Below, piece by piece: positions 50,603-58,618 of a stretch of 64,000 bases of DNA. Source of the DNA: a virus. The number at the start of each line of letters is the position of its first letter. Position 1 is the first letter of the stretch. Under the pieces are notes generated by a model that worked only from the letters and a program-made list of their open reading frames with translations, was not told where the DNA came from and made no database searches. The stretch is from the IMG/VR virus record IMGVR_UViG_3300022227_000002, positions 40,730 through 104,729 of that record. One strand, 5' to 3'. A program made the position numbers and the translations under genes.

Positions 50603-53269
50603 TTATTCAAATTCAAACATAGAACTAAATGTATTATCTTGTAGTGTAGATTGGATATCCCAGTTTAGTTCTCCTAGTAAGTTTCCTAATTTATTGTCAA
50701 TTAAAGTAGATTCCATTGCGCCACCATCAAAAGGTAATTCCTTAAACCATTTTGGAATACGTAGTTGATCCGTAGGATATGCAACAGATGTATATTCTAA
50801 TGGATTCTTTTTAAGTTTACATACAATAACTTTCATACCATCTACTATTTCCATGGAATGTTTATCTCCATGCATTCTTTTAAGGTTGTTCCAGTTCATA
50901 CTTGCTCTAACGTGACCCGGCATATTAGCTTTTCCTTGTCTATTTTCTTTTCTTACATATTCTACAAGATTGTTAACTCTTTTAGGAGATCCTTTTTCCC
51001 AACCTGGACGTTGTTTAAAACTAATTCTAAATTCAGTAATTCTTTCTAAAACTTCTTTTTCTGTTTTTTTAGTTAATACCATTAATAATAATTCACTTAA
51101 AAAGTCTTGGACAAACACAGGAGTATCTGATCTTTTTAAATCTAATCCCATTGCTTTTACTTTGCCTGGATTGTCATTATCTAATCTAGTGCCTTCTACT
51201 TCATAATTTAATACTGCATATCTTTTTTTAGTAATAAAAAGTCCTGTTTCTGCAACAGATTCTTTACCTGCTTCAATAACGTCCCCTCTATTTTTAGGAC
51301 AATGGAATGCTTCTAACATAAAGTCTTTAAAACTAGTATTGACTTCTTCTGCAACTTTATCATATAATTTTATAACACTTTCTTTATTCCAAGGTATTTT
51401 ACCTGTTTCTATTTCTTTTTTTAATATAGGATGTGCAGAAAAATAAGCAGAATCAGTATCTCCATATATTATTGCTTTTCCTAAATGGTCATATGCTCCT
51501 GTTGTTACTTCATTAATTTTAGCCGCCATATGTTTAGTAATTTGTCTACCTGATAATGTTGTAGATTGTCCTATTCTTTTATCAAAAAATCTACAACCTG
51601 GATTTAATATTGCACCATATAAACTATTCAAGTTAATTTTTTTCACTAATTGTCTTCTATCCCAGAATCCTATTTCTGCTTCGTTATTAGCATCTACGGC
51701 TTTTTGTTTCATTTCTTGTAAATGTTGTCTTTCAGCATACCATTTTTTTAATAGTCCTGGTATAACGCCTGTAAAATCACTAGTAAAAATTGTACCATTG
51801 GCACTTAACATTAAAGAAGCATTACTATCAAATATCAATTTATAAATTTGTGCTCCACTCATTGTTTCGCTTTTGCCGTCTTCCCAGTCCACAGTAATAT
51901 TAAAATCTTTTCGTTGAGACATTACTGCTTCATATTCCAATGATCCAAACTGACCTTCCCATGCTGATGCGAATGATTTTTTTTGTAATGACATTTGTTC
52001 GTCTATAAAAGCATCAGTAGATTCAGGTTTTAATTGTCCGACAATACATTCAGGAGCCATATTCAATGCTCTAATAACAGATGGATATAGTGATTTAATA
52101 TCCATTGCACCTATCCAATTATGTAATCCTTTTTTAGGAAATGCCACATAAGCACCTGCCGCCGATTCAGTAGAGTGAGGTTCACGTTTAATTCTATTAG
52201 GTACTTGTACTCCTCTTTTGTGTGCTTCGTTAATAATGGCTTGTTCTGTTACTGCAACTGCTCCTAATGTTGTTTGTAGTAATACCGTATTTTGATGTGC
52301 AAGTTCATTAGTTAAAGTTATAAATTTAAATTTTTTATCTAACTTATCTAGTAATGCAACGTCTTGTCTATTGTACTCAATAAATTTTGCAAAGTCATCA
52401 TTATATAATTGATCTAACGATCCTTCATATATAGTTTTTGTTTCTCCTAGTTCGTGATCACCAATTGCATCTAGTCTATATGAATGTCGTTCTTCATATG
52501 TGTATTTTCTATAAAGTTCTAAACTATCTAAATGTACTCGTCCGATTAAATCATATGTTTCTTGTGTTCTTCCAAATCTATCAAATTCTCTTTTTTTAGG
52601 TAATTGTTTCCATAAACAAAAACGTCTTGTATCATCTTTACTCAATATTTTAGATATTCTATTAATTAAATACGGAAGATCATACCCTTCACTATTCCAT
52701 CCACTTAATACATCTGCTTCTTCTATAATATCTAAAAATGCAGTTAGTAATTGAGATTCATGTTCATAAATTGTTACGTTTTCAAAATTTTTAACAGATT
52801 CTTTTGCTCTAGTCATTGACATATTTTTAGGTTTAAGAGCAAACGTAACAAGAGTATCTAACCATTTTAAATGTACACTAATTGCAGTTACTGGCATAAA
52901 AGGATCACTTGGTAAAGAAAAACCTTTTTCGGGATCAAAGTCTGCTTCTATATCAAAGAATGCAATTTTTAATTTTGGTGCATCTGAATTAATATAGTTT
53001 TCACTTAAACATTGGAAGATTGGATTAACGTCCGATTCGTATAATTTTTTGTTTCTATTGATTGCAAGTTCTTTATGGAAATCTTTTGTGTTTTTACATA
53101 CGATTCTAGTTAACGTCTTACCGTCGACGCTTTTATGTTTACCTCTAGGATCTTCGTAGTAAAATGTATATTTGATTGGATATTCTCTGAAAATTCTTTT
53201 TCCGTTATCTCGTTCTACCACTCTTATGATATCTTGACTTCTATCGAAATAACCATTTATGTAACTCAT
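50603..53269 (-). CDS. 43: Family B DNA polymerase (gp43-like)
   Basis: 888 residues; T4 gp43 has 898. FFDIEADFD (D106, E108) is Exo I, GWNSEGYDLPYL Exo II and YNRQDVALLDKL Exo III. AMDIKSLYPS near 390 is polymerase motif A, KKINLNSLYGA motif B and YGDTDS near 603 motif C; KKRYAVL follows. It is therefore a full polymerase with proofreading. The leader has a sigma70-like promoter and a hairpin next to the ribosome-binding site like the T4 gp43 operator. Confidence 0.95.
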   Translation of the reverse strand: MSYINGYFDRSQDIIRVVERDNGKRIFREYPIKYTFYYEDPRGKHKSVDGKTLTRIVCKNTKDFHKELAINRNKKLYESDVNPIFQCLSENYINSDAPKLKIAFFDIEADFDPEKGFSLPSDPFMPVTAISVHLKWLDTLVTFALKPKNMSMTRAKESVKNFENVTIYEHESQLLTAFLDIIEEADVLSGWNSEGYDLPYLINRISKILSKDDTRRFCLWKQLPKKREFDRFGRTQETYDLIGRVHLDSLELYRKYTYEERHSYRLDAIGDHELGETKTIYEGSLDQLYNDDFAKFIEYNRQDVALLDKLDKKFKFITLTNELAHQNTVLLQTTLGAVAVTEQAIINEAHKRGVQVPNRIKREPHSTESAAGAYVAFPKKGLHNWIGAMDIKSLYPSVIRALNMAPECIVGQLKPESTDAFIDEQMSLQKKSFASAWEGQFGSLEYEAVMSQRKDFNITVDWEDGKSETMSGAQIYKLIFDSNASLMLSANGTIFTSDFTGVIPGLLKKWYAERQHLQEMKQKAVDANNEAEIGFWDRRQLVKKINLNSLYGAILNPGCRFFDKRIGQSTTLSGRQITKHMAAKINEVTTGAYDHLGKAIIYGDTDSAYFSAHPILKKEIETGKIPWNKESVIKLYDKVAEEVNTSFKDFMLEAFHCPKNRGDVIEAGKESVAETGLFITKKRYAVLNYEVEGTRLDNDNPGKVKAMGLDLKRSDTPVFVQDFLSELLLMVLTKKTEKEVLERITEFRISFKQRPGWEKGSPKRVNNLVEYVRKENRQGKANMPGHVRASMNWNNLKRMHGDKHSMEIVDGMKVIVCKLKKNPLEYTSVAYPTDQLRIPKWFKELPFDGGAMESTLIDNKLGNLLGELNWDIQSTLQDNTFSSMFEFE

Positions 53270-53280
53270 TTATTCTCCTA

Positions 53281-53300
53281 ATGTCATTTTTGGCTGACAT
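53281..53300 (-). promoter_or_regulatory. Putative gp43 translational operator hairpin
   Basis: On the minus strand ATGTCA, an 8-base loop GCCAAAAA and TGACAT form a perfect 6-bp stem ending one base before TAGGAG, the gp43 ribosome-binding site. T4 gp43 represses its own translation by binding a hairpin with an 8-base loop at this place. The loop sequence differs from T4's. A second copy of GCCAAAAA stands upstream at 53322-53315. Confidence 0.6.
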
Positions 53301-53340
53301 ATTACCAATCGTTGTTTTTGGCCAACTAAACCTTTTCTAT

Positions 53341-53369
53341 ACTATAACAAGTTTATTGATCTTTGTCAA
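53341..53369 (-). promoter_or_regulatory. Sigma70-like promoter for gp43
   Basis: TTGACA (53369-53364), 17-bp spacer, TATAGT (53346-53341). It overlaps the 3' end of the 35-aa gene and would give a leader of about 65 bases that contains the operator hairpin. Confidence 0.75.
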
Positions 53370-53460
53370 GAATGCGGTTCATCGCTTCAATAATTTCTTT
53401 TATAGTCCAAGTGCCTTTTATTTTCTTTTCTAGTTCTTTTGCCTTAGTTAGTTTGCTCAT
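53353..53460 (-). CDS. Small basic protein after bL12, 35 aa
   Basis: The ATG overlaps the bL12 stop as ATGA, which supports translation. The peptide is a Lys-rich helix (MSKLTKAKELEKKIKGTW, then IKEIIEAMNRIL). Its 3' end contains the gp43 promoter. The coupling argues for a real small gene, possibly acting with bL12 or in replication control; nothing in it suggests a catalytic function. Confidence 0.5.
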   Translation of the reverse strand: MSKLTKAKELEKKIKGTWTIKEIIEAMNRILDKDQ

Positions 53461-53831
53461 TTTAATTGAACTGTACCGCCTGCTTCTTCTAAAATCTTTT
53501 TAAGTTTTTCTGCTTCTTCCTTTTCGATATCTTCTTTGATTACTTTAGGTAAATCCTCAACAAAGTTTTTAGCTTCTAGTAATCCTAGATCTAATATAGG
53601 TCTAACTGCTTTAATAATAGGAATTTTTTGCCCATCAGCAAATCCTGTTAACGTAACTGTTGCAGTATCTTTAACTTCTTCTTGACTTGCCACAGGAACT
53701 CCACTTCCACCTGCACCTAATATTTCTTCATAATTAAGTCCCCAGGCCTTTTCTAATTTTTTAGCAAGTTCTCCTGCTTCAACTACTGTTAATTTTCCTA
53801 ATTGTTCTACTAAATTATCTATCTCTGCCAT
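53457..53831 (-). CDS. rplL: Ribosomal protein bL12 (L7/L12)
   Basis: 124 residues, as in bacterial bL12 (about 120). The N-terminal ~32 residues are the dimerisation helices, a flexible Gly/Ala/Val-rich linker follows (GAGGSGVPVASQ), and residues ~56-124 form the C-terminal domain: KIPIIKAVRPILDLGLLEAK and EEAEKLKKILEEAGG. The factor-binding positions I73, K74, R77 and K88 are kept. Viral bL12 genes are known from marine phages. A full-length copy could enter host ribosomes and favour phage translation. Confidence 0.85.
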   Translation of the reverse strand: MAEIDNLVEQLGKLTVVEAGELAKKLEKAWGLNYEEILGAGGSGVPVASQEEVKDTATVTLTGFADGQKIPIIKAVRPILDLGLLEAKNFVEDLPKVIKEDIEKEEAEKLKKILEEAGGTVQLK

Positions 53832-53839
53832 ATTAATAT

Positions 53840-54892
53840 TTAATGATTCTCATAACTTTCATATACCTTATTGAGTTGGTGGTTTACACAAACAAAACTT
53901 GCACATTTGGGTATGTCTTTTAATCTTCTTGCCCCAATATATGTACAAGAGGATCTTACACCACCTAACATATCTTCTATTGCTTCTTTAACAGGTCCTC
54001 TATCTGGTAAAAAAATTCTTTTTCCTTCGTTGCCTCTATATCCATCTTTTCTTTTGCCGTGTATTTCTCTTGCCCGGTCTGAACTCATTCCATAAAATTC
54101 TCTTTTTCCGTCTTTTACTTCAACTTCTGATTCGTTGAATCCTGCTAACATACCACCTAGCATAACAAAATGTGCTCCACCACCTAATGCTTTTGATACA
54201 TCACCTGGTTCAATACATCCACCGTCAGCCATAATATGTCCACCAACGCCATTCGCCGCATCTGCACATTCTACTACTGCTGAAAATTGAGGTACACCAA
54301 CACCAGCCATTGTTCTTGTTGTACATACTGAACCAGGACCAATGCCAATTTTTACTATGTCGGCACCACTAATAATTAATTGTTCAACCATTTCACCAGT
54401 AACAACGTTACCTGCAATTATAGTTTTATCTGGAAATTCATCTCTTACTTTTTTAACAAAGTCTACATAATTTTCATGATATCCATTTGCAACATCTATT
54501 GTAATAAATTTAATGTCTGGAAAACTCTTTAATACTTCTTGCATTGTCCAATAATCTTCAGCATTATCATCCCATAACTTACCTGTACCAGTACATACTG
54601 ATACATACTTTAATTTAATTCCCCAACCTACTGCTTGTTTCCAGTGTTCTATTGTTGTTGTCTTTGTAATCGTGGTCATCATTTTATATTCTTGTAAAAC
54701 TTTTGCCATACTAAATGTACCAACACCATCCATATTAGATGCTACAATTGGACAACAAGTATATGATTCTTTAGAGTTTTTAAATGTAAATGTTCTAGTC
54801 ATATCTACTTCTTTTCTAGATGATAACGTAGAACGTTTTGGTTTTAATAAAACATCTGCATAATCTAAATGTATAGTTTGATCTAGTCTCAT
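53840..54892 (-). CDS. guaC: GMP reductase (IMPDH/GMPR family)
   Basis: 350 residues. ADVLLKPKRSTLSSRKEVD is the GuaC-type N-terminus, KIGIGPGSVCTTRTMAGVG the catalytic Cys loop and GHIMADGGCIEPGDVSKAL the phosphate-binding part. The CBS domains of IMP dehydrogenase are absent, which favours GMP reductase (GMP to IMP with NADPH). In a phage that makes 7-deazaguanine from GTP it may balance the purine pools. The ATG overlaps the nitrilase stop (ATGA). Confidence 0.8.
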   Translation of the reverse strand: MRLDQTIHLDYADVLLKPKRSTLSSRKEVDMTRTFTFKNSKESYTCCPIVASNMDGVGTFSMAKVLQEYKMMTTITKTTTIEHWKQAVGWGIKLKYVSVCTGTGKLWDDNAEDYWTMQEVLKSFPDIKFITIDVANGYHENYVDFVKKVRDEFPDKTIIAGNVVTGEMVEQLIISGADIVKIGIGPGSVCTTRTMAGVGVPQFSAVVECADAANGVGGHIMADGGCIEPGDVSKALGGGAHFVMLGGMLAGFNESEVEVKDGKREFYGMSSDRAREIHGKRKDGYRGNEGKRIFLPDRGPVKEAIEDMLGGVRSSCTYIGARRLKDIPKCASFVCVNHQLNKVYESYENH

Positions 54893-55686
54893 AAATTCTC
54901 CATGTCATAATAAAAATGTTGTGTTCCTTTTCTAGGAACTTCTACTACTTGTTCTAAAGGAAGAAAAACGCCAGAAGGACTTGCTGTTTCTCCGTCATAA
55001 TTTTTACCATCTATATGAATACAATTATCTACTGTTAAAATTGGTATGTTAGATGCATATGCCATAAATGATAAACACCCTGTATGATATTTGTCGTGAA
55101 CAATTCTTGCTGGCTCGCCTTTATCTTTTGCACCATTTGAAGAATGGATTATTAATTTTGTTTTTTCATCTACTGCTACTTTTACAAGATTAGGTTTACC
55201 GCTCCAATAACCACCCCAAAGATCATTACATAACATACCAGTAACTTTTATAGTTTTACCGAAATCCTCATCATCTATTGGAAGATGAATTACTCCTGTA
55301 TCTTCTCCAGCAACACATCCTTCGTCATATGAAACAATATAACGTTTATTAACTGCTCCTAAGAAATTTCCTTTTGGATCATAGTAACGTTGTTGATTTC
55401 TTACATCAGCCTTTTCTAATTCTTTATTCTCAACCCATAGAGTTCCTAATATAAGACCTATATGTTTATCACTAGCATATTTTCTTATAACATCTAATGC
55501 TTTAGAAACTTTAAAAAAATTAGTATCTACATTAATAGCATCTACATCATAACCTGACAAAGAAGCTTCGGGTGTTACTAGATAATTACAATTATTCTGT
55601 TCAGCCCAATCAATACTATTTTTAATAGTTTCAACATTGCTGTCTAGGTTTTGAGTTACTGGAATTTGAGCTCCTGCGATTCTCAT
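54889..55686 (-). CDS. Carbon-nitrogen hydrolase (nitrilase superfamily)
   Basis: 265 residues. VTPEASLSGYD has the catalytic Glu, AVNKRYIVSYDEG the Lys and GMLCNDLWGGYW the nucleophile Cys: the full Glu-Lys-Cys triad. Members hydrolyse amides, nitriles or ureido groups. A nitrile-active member would be interesting here because preQ0 carries a nitrile, but that is speculation; an amidase acting on glutamine or a polyamine precursor is equally possible. Confidence 0.75.
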   Translation of the reverse strand: MRIAGAQIPVTQNLDSNVETIKNSIDWAEQNNCNYLVTPEASLSGYDVDAINVDTNFFKVSKALDVIRKYASDKHIGLILGTLWVENKELEKADVRNQQRYYDPKGNFLGAVNKRYIVSYDEGCVAGEDTGVIHLPIDDEDFGKTIKVTGMLCNDLWGGYWSGKPNLVKVAVDEKTKLIIHSSNGAKDKGEPARIVHDKYHTGCLSFMAYASNIPILTVDNCIHIDGKNYDGETASPSGVFLPLEQVVEVPRKGTQHFYYDMENL

Positions 55687-55714
55687 TTTTATTTTTTAAA
55701 TTTAGCCGCTTCCA

Positions 55715-56209
55715 TTATAACCAGCCTTTAAATCCAGCATTTGGATTTTTATAAATTGAACTATTTTTCTCATTTTCTCTTGCTTCTACACTAATGACCC
55801 AAGCTCGACCTCTAGATTTTTCTCGTAAAAGTTTATCAACCCAATCACAAAGATAATGTGCTGTACCTTCCATACCAGGTCCCATTGGATGAGTTCTAAT
55901 TCTGCATACACCTGCTTGTTCTAATTTTCTAAAAGTATCCATGTGAGGATCATCTTCGTCAAGTACTAAAGTATGATCATACATATGATCCAAATGTGCT
56001 TTTACATCTTTTAAATCACCATAGTCTACTACAAAGCCTTCTTTTGTAAAATTTTTACAAGCAAATACAAAATGAAAACTTCTGCTGTATCCGTGAATTA
56101 CATGACAGTTGCCATCGTGTCTATATTGTCTATGAGCACAAGGAAAGTTAAAAAAACTTTTTGTGGAAGTAAATTGTTCTTCTGTTACGTTATCATAATC
56201 TTCAGCCAT
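55715..56209 (-). CDS. queD: 6-carboxytetrahydropterin synthase (QueD)
   Basis: 164 residues. FPCAHRQY gives the first zinc His (H26), GNCHVIHGY the catalytic Cys35 and His39, VDYGDLKDVKAHLDHMYDHT the diagnostic D-x-x-L/LDH segment. The usual HGH is HGY, so Tyr41 replaces a zinc His; a nearby His46 might substitute. The enzyme converts dihydroneopterin triphosphate to carboxytetrahydropterin for QueE. Start and stop are shared with the HAD gene downstream by one base (TAATG). Confidence 0.85.
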   Translation of the reverse strand: MAEDYDNVTEEQFTSTKSFFNFPCAHRQYRHDGNCHVIHGYSRSFHFVFACKNFTKEGFVVDYGDLKDVKAHLDHMYDHTLVLDEDDPHMDTFRKLEQAGVCRIRTHPMGPGMEGTAHYLCDWVDKLLREKSRGRAWVISVEARENEKNSSIYKNPNAGFKGWL

Positions 56210-56499
56210 TAAAAAAAATCCTTTTCGTTTATTGCTTTATCGTCAACCCATTTATCATAAACCGGTTTATCTACGTTAATTGATGTAAATTTACAACCCC
56301 ATTCATTAAGTTGAGCTACTGTATATAGATACCAGTCTTTTCCAGACATTCCTCCTCTGGAAGTCCAATAATGAATTTCATGACCTTTATCATATAATTC
56401 ATTAACCTGTTTTATTTTTTCTAAATCAGGTTTACTATTATCATAGTCGCTACCTTCAGTATAACAAATGGTTCCGTCTATGTCAATGTAATATATCAT
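56209..56499 (-). CDS. Small HAD-type phosphatase-like protein, 96 aa
   Basis: YYIDIDGTICYTEG is the HAD motif I (DxDGT), HYWTSRGG the motif II Thr/Ser and DKWVDDKAI a possible end motif. At 96 residues it is a minimal HAD core. Similar small HADs are found in capsule or phosphosugar contexts. It follows queD with a one-base overlap. Likely a phosphatase of a small sugar or nucleotide. Confidence 0.65.
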   Translation of the reverse strand: MIYYIDIDGTICYTEGSDYDNSKPDLEKIKQVNELYDKGHEIHYWTSRGGMSGKDWYLYTVAQLNEWGCKFTSINVDKPVYDKWVDDKAINEKDFF

Positions 56500-56500
56500 A

Positions 56501-56740
56501 TTAAGTTAACCAGTTTGTCCAAATTAATCCTGCCGCGGCAACTGTTACCAAAGTAATGTTAGTTACTATTAATGCAGGTTCTTTCCAAATTATACTTACT
56601 GCTAACCAAAGGACTCCTCCTAAAGCTAAAATAATTGGACCTTGTGGGTAATATCCTAATGAATTAATCGCAGTTCCAATAATTAAAGTCGCAGTGGCTA
56701 ACCATTTAAGGTACCAGGTTATTTCACTTATCTTTGCCAA
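56501..56740 (-). CDS. Small membrane protein, 79 aa
   Basis: The only available start is TTG at 56740, overlapping the upstream gene by 17 bases. Three hydrophobic segments are visible (WLATATLIIGTAINSLG, IILALGGVLWLAVSIIW, ITLVTVAAAGLIWTNW), enough for two or three transmembrane helices. It could act at lysis or as an exclusion protein, but no holin-specific mark is seen. Confidence 0.5.
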   Translation of the reverse strand: MAKISEITWYLKWLATATLIIGTAINSLGYYPQGPIILALGGVLWLAVSIIWKEPALIVTNITLVTVAAAGLIWTNWLT

Positions 56741-56984
56741 CTGCTACTATCAAGTTTTCTAAGCTATCAAAAGCTTCTGAATACTTGCTCCAATCACCTT
56801 TATGTGCAATTTTGATTGCCTTATTAATTAGGGCAGGTTTGATTTCTAATTCTTCGGCTACTGCTTTTACGGTGTCTTTTAATCCTGCACTTAAATCTTC
56901 TACTTCTGAAAGAACGTTTGCTCCTTCATCTACTATTCTTTTTAACTTGGCTTGTTCTTCTGGACCATAAGTTCTTTCACTCAT
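56724..56984 (-). CDS. dsbA: DsbA-like double-stranded DNA-binding protein
   Basis: ATG at 56984 follows GAGGAG; an upstream TTG has no site. 86 residues, like T4 DsbA (89). LSAGLKDTVKAVAEELEIKP followed by LINKAIKIAHKGDWSKYSEA and FDSLENLIVAV aligns by eye with the T4 protein's helical layout, which acts in late transcription by binding DNA near late promoters. A sigma70-like promoter precedes it. Assigned by pattern only. Confidence 0.5.
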   Translation of the reverse strand: MSERTYGPEEQAKLKRIVDEGANVLSEVEDLSAGLKDTVKAVAEELEIKPALINKAIKIAHKGDWSKYSEAFDSLENLIVAVGKDK

Positions 56985-57008
56985 AATTCTCCTCAATAAA
57001 TTTAACTT

Positions 57009-57037
57009 ATTTTACTTAATATTAATAGAAAAGTCAA
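57009..57037 (-). promoter_or_regulatory. Sigma70-like promoter for the DsbA-like gene
   Basis: TTGACT (57037-57032), 17-bp spacer, TAAAAT (57014-57009), about 25 bases before the ATG, with GAGGAG in between. Confidence 0.65.
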
Positions 57038-57050
57038 GAATTCTTTTTGA

Positions 57051-57758
57051 TTATTCTTTAGTAGGATTTGGTTTATCAATTTTTGGTTTAAGTTCTTTTA
57101 TTTCGTATGCCCAAGTATCTCCATCGCCATAATTGGCTGACCATTTTGGATTATCTTCAACACTATATTCTCTTGTGCTACATTTAAAATCTCCCATTTT
57201 AGTTTCATGAGATACTAAACTTTGCTCAAACCATCTCATTCTGTTGTTAGGTTGTGCGGCATATTGTCCGTTATCTAATTTCATTACATTAAATGATTTG
57301 TGTTCATCAGGTGTTTCAGCAAAAGTAGTATTAAGTTCATTGTCATTACTGTGACAACTATCTATTGTAAACATATATTCGCCACTATGCATTTTTTTAT
57401 CTTTACCAAAAAATGCACAACGAAGTCCTGATAATGTTGCTTTTTCTAAAACTGTAATGTAATATGAAAAGGAATCCCAAATTTCTAAATGATCTAAAGG
57501 TAAAAATTTACTTGTATCTGCATCTGTTTTCCAAACGTATGCACTCAGAGGTAGTTTATCGTATAATGCACCATATTCTGGAAGTAAGGATTCTATATAT
57601 AATGCTTTACCTGATATACTTTTTACAGTAACCCAAATAGCAGGAGTATATTTGCCTTGACCTAATAATTTCCCGTTATCATCTTTTTGCAGGTCATAGA
57701 GATATTCCATTCTAACATAACAGTCTACTGGCGGTAAGTTTGCTATTAAATAAGCCAT
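57051..57758 (-). CDS. Conserved phage protein, 235 aa
   Basis: The ribosome-binding site is AGGAGG. Mostly beta with aromatic-rich segments (AIWVTVKSISGKALYIESL, DSFSYYITVLEKATLSGLRC, MFTIDSCHSNDNELNTTF). No catalytic motif or membrane segment is visible. I recall such sequences as hypotheticals in cyanophages and SAR11 phages. A late-like box lies ahead. Function unknown; virion association is possible. Confidence 0.55.
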   Translation of the reverse strand: MAYLIANLPPVDCYVRMEYLYDLQKDDNGKLLGQGKYTPAIWVTVKSISGKALYIESLLPEYGALYDKLPLSAYVWKTDADTSKFLPLDHLEIWDSFSYYITVLEKATLSGLRCAFFGKDKKMHSGEYMFTIDSCHSNDNELNTTFAETPDEHKSFNVMKLDNGQYAAQPNNRMRWFEQSLVSHETKMGDFKCSTREYSVEDNPKWSANYGDGDTWAYEIKELKPKIDKPNPTKE

Positions 57759-57805
57759 ACCTTGGTACCTCCTCTAATAATTTTTCCATAACGTAATTAT
57801 AAGAG

Positions 57806-57813
57806 TATTTATT
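57806..57813 (-). promoter_or_regulatory. Late-promoter-like box AATAAATA
   Basis: AATAAATA on the minus strand, about 48 bases before the ATG at 57758, with an AGGAGG site in between. One mismatch to the T4 late consensus. Confidence 0.45.
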
Positions 57814-57832
57814 GTATTTTAAGGAATTGACT

Positions 57833-58333
57833 TTATTTTGATAACTTATTTTGAAGTTTTGTAGAAAGGTTTTCTTTGTAAGAATCTTGTGTATTAGTTG
57901 TTTCTTTTTTGTCTAAATAGTCATGTAAAAACGCATCAACATCTTCTATTGTTTTAAACGTTCCTAAATGTTTTTCACCTTGCCATACTTGGAAGTCACC
58001 ATCTTTACTTTTTGTAGTGTATATTCCATATTTGTTCATATCAGGCATAGGATTAGTTTCGCCAACATAATTTATTGAATTGTTAAATTTTTCTTTGTAA
58101 TCAAAGTGATTGAATACAGTAGTTAAGTAATCAGAAGCTTTAGTAATTTTTGCTTGTATCCAGCCTTCTAGTCCTTCTGATTCACTAACACTTTTCATCA
58201 TGTCATGAAGTTTAATTGAATACTTTGCGGCTTTGTATAAATCACCTCGTGCCATTTGCACTTCGTGATCCTTTTCAGCTTTTTGAGCCTCATCCGCTAA
58301 ATTTTCTTTAACTTTAATTTCTTTGTGCTTCAT
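57833..58333 (-). CDS. Conserved phage protein, 166 aa
   Basis: It begins MKHKEI, the first of several genes here that start with M(K/R)xxE(I/F/V). The first ~90 residues are helical (DEAQKAEKDHEVQMARGDL, KITKASDYLTTVFNHFDY). The middle (GDFQVWQGEKHLGTFKTIE) is a small beta unit. The helical half recurs in marine T4-like phages; a capsid-associated or internal role is a guess based on the shared N-terminal tag. Confidence 0.55.
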   Translation of the reverse strand: MKHKEIKVKENLADEAQKAEKDHEVQMARGDLYKAAKYSIKLHDMMKSVSESEGLEGWIQAKITKASDYLTTVFNHFDYKEKFNNSINYVGETNPMPDMNKYGIYTTKSKDGDFQVWQGEKHLGTFKTIEDVDAFLHDYLDKKETTNTQDSYKENLSTKLQNKLSK

Positions 58334-58338
58334 AGTAG

Positions 58339-58346
58339 TATTTATA
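58339..58346 (-). promoter_or_regulatory. T4-late-type box TATAAATA
   Basis: A perfect TATAAATA on the minus strand, five bases before the ATG at 58333, and including the stop of the preceding gene. The transcript would start at or near the ATG. Confidence 0.4.
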
Positions 58347-58614
58347 CTCGTTTAATAGGTTGCCCAAATAAACTTACGTTAGGCATCTCATGGGCACCTT
58401 TAACTCTGCCATCTGGATGTTTAGGTGTAGCTACTTTAGGTATTTTAGGAGCTTTCCAACCTGACTTTCCTGGATACCCTGTATAAGACTTTTTAAATCT
58501 ATCAGGACCAATTGCAACTTGTGGATTATTTACAGTAGCAATGTTACCAGCCGAAGTTGCTCCTGCTGTTGCATATTCATCTACTCTAGTACTTAAAATT
58601 TCTCTAATCTTCAT
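58342..58614 (-). CDS. Conserved phage protein with MKIREI tag, 90 aa
   Basis: MKIREILSTRVDEY at the start, then TAGATSAGNIATVNNPQVA and KSYTGYPGKSGWKAPKIPKV, all low in aromatic residues and likely disordered. I recognise this pattern (an MKIxEI start plus a Gly/Lys/Pro-rich tail) from small proteins of marine T4-like phages. A DNA-binding or capsid-internal role would fit its basic tail (FGQPIKRV). Confidence 0.55.
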   Translation of the reverse strand: MKIREILSTRVDEYATAGATSAGNIATVNNPQVAIGPDRFKKSYTGYPGKSGWKAPKIPKVATPKHPDGRVKGAHEMPNVSLFGQPIKRV

Positions 58615-58618
58615 AATA

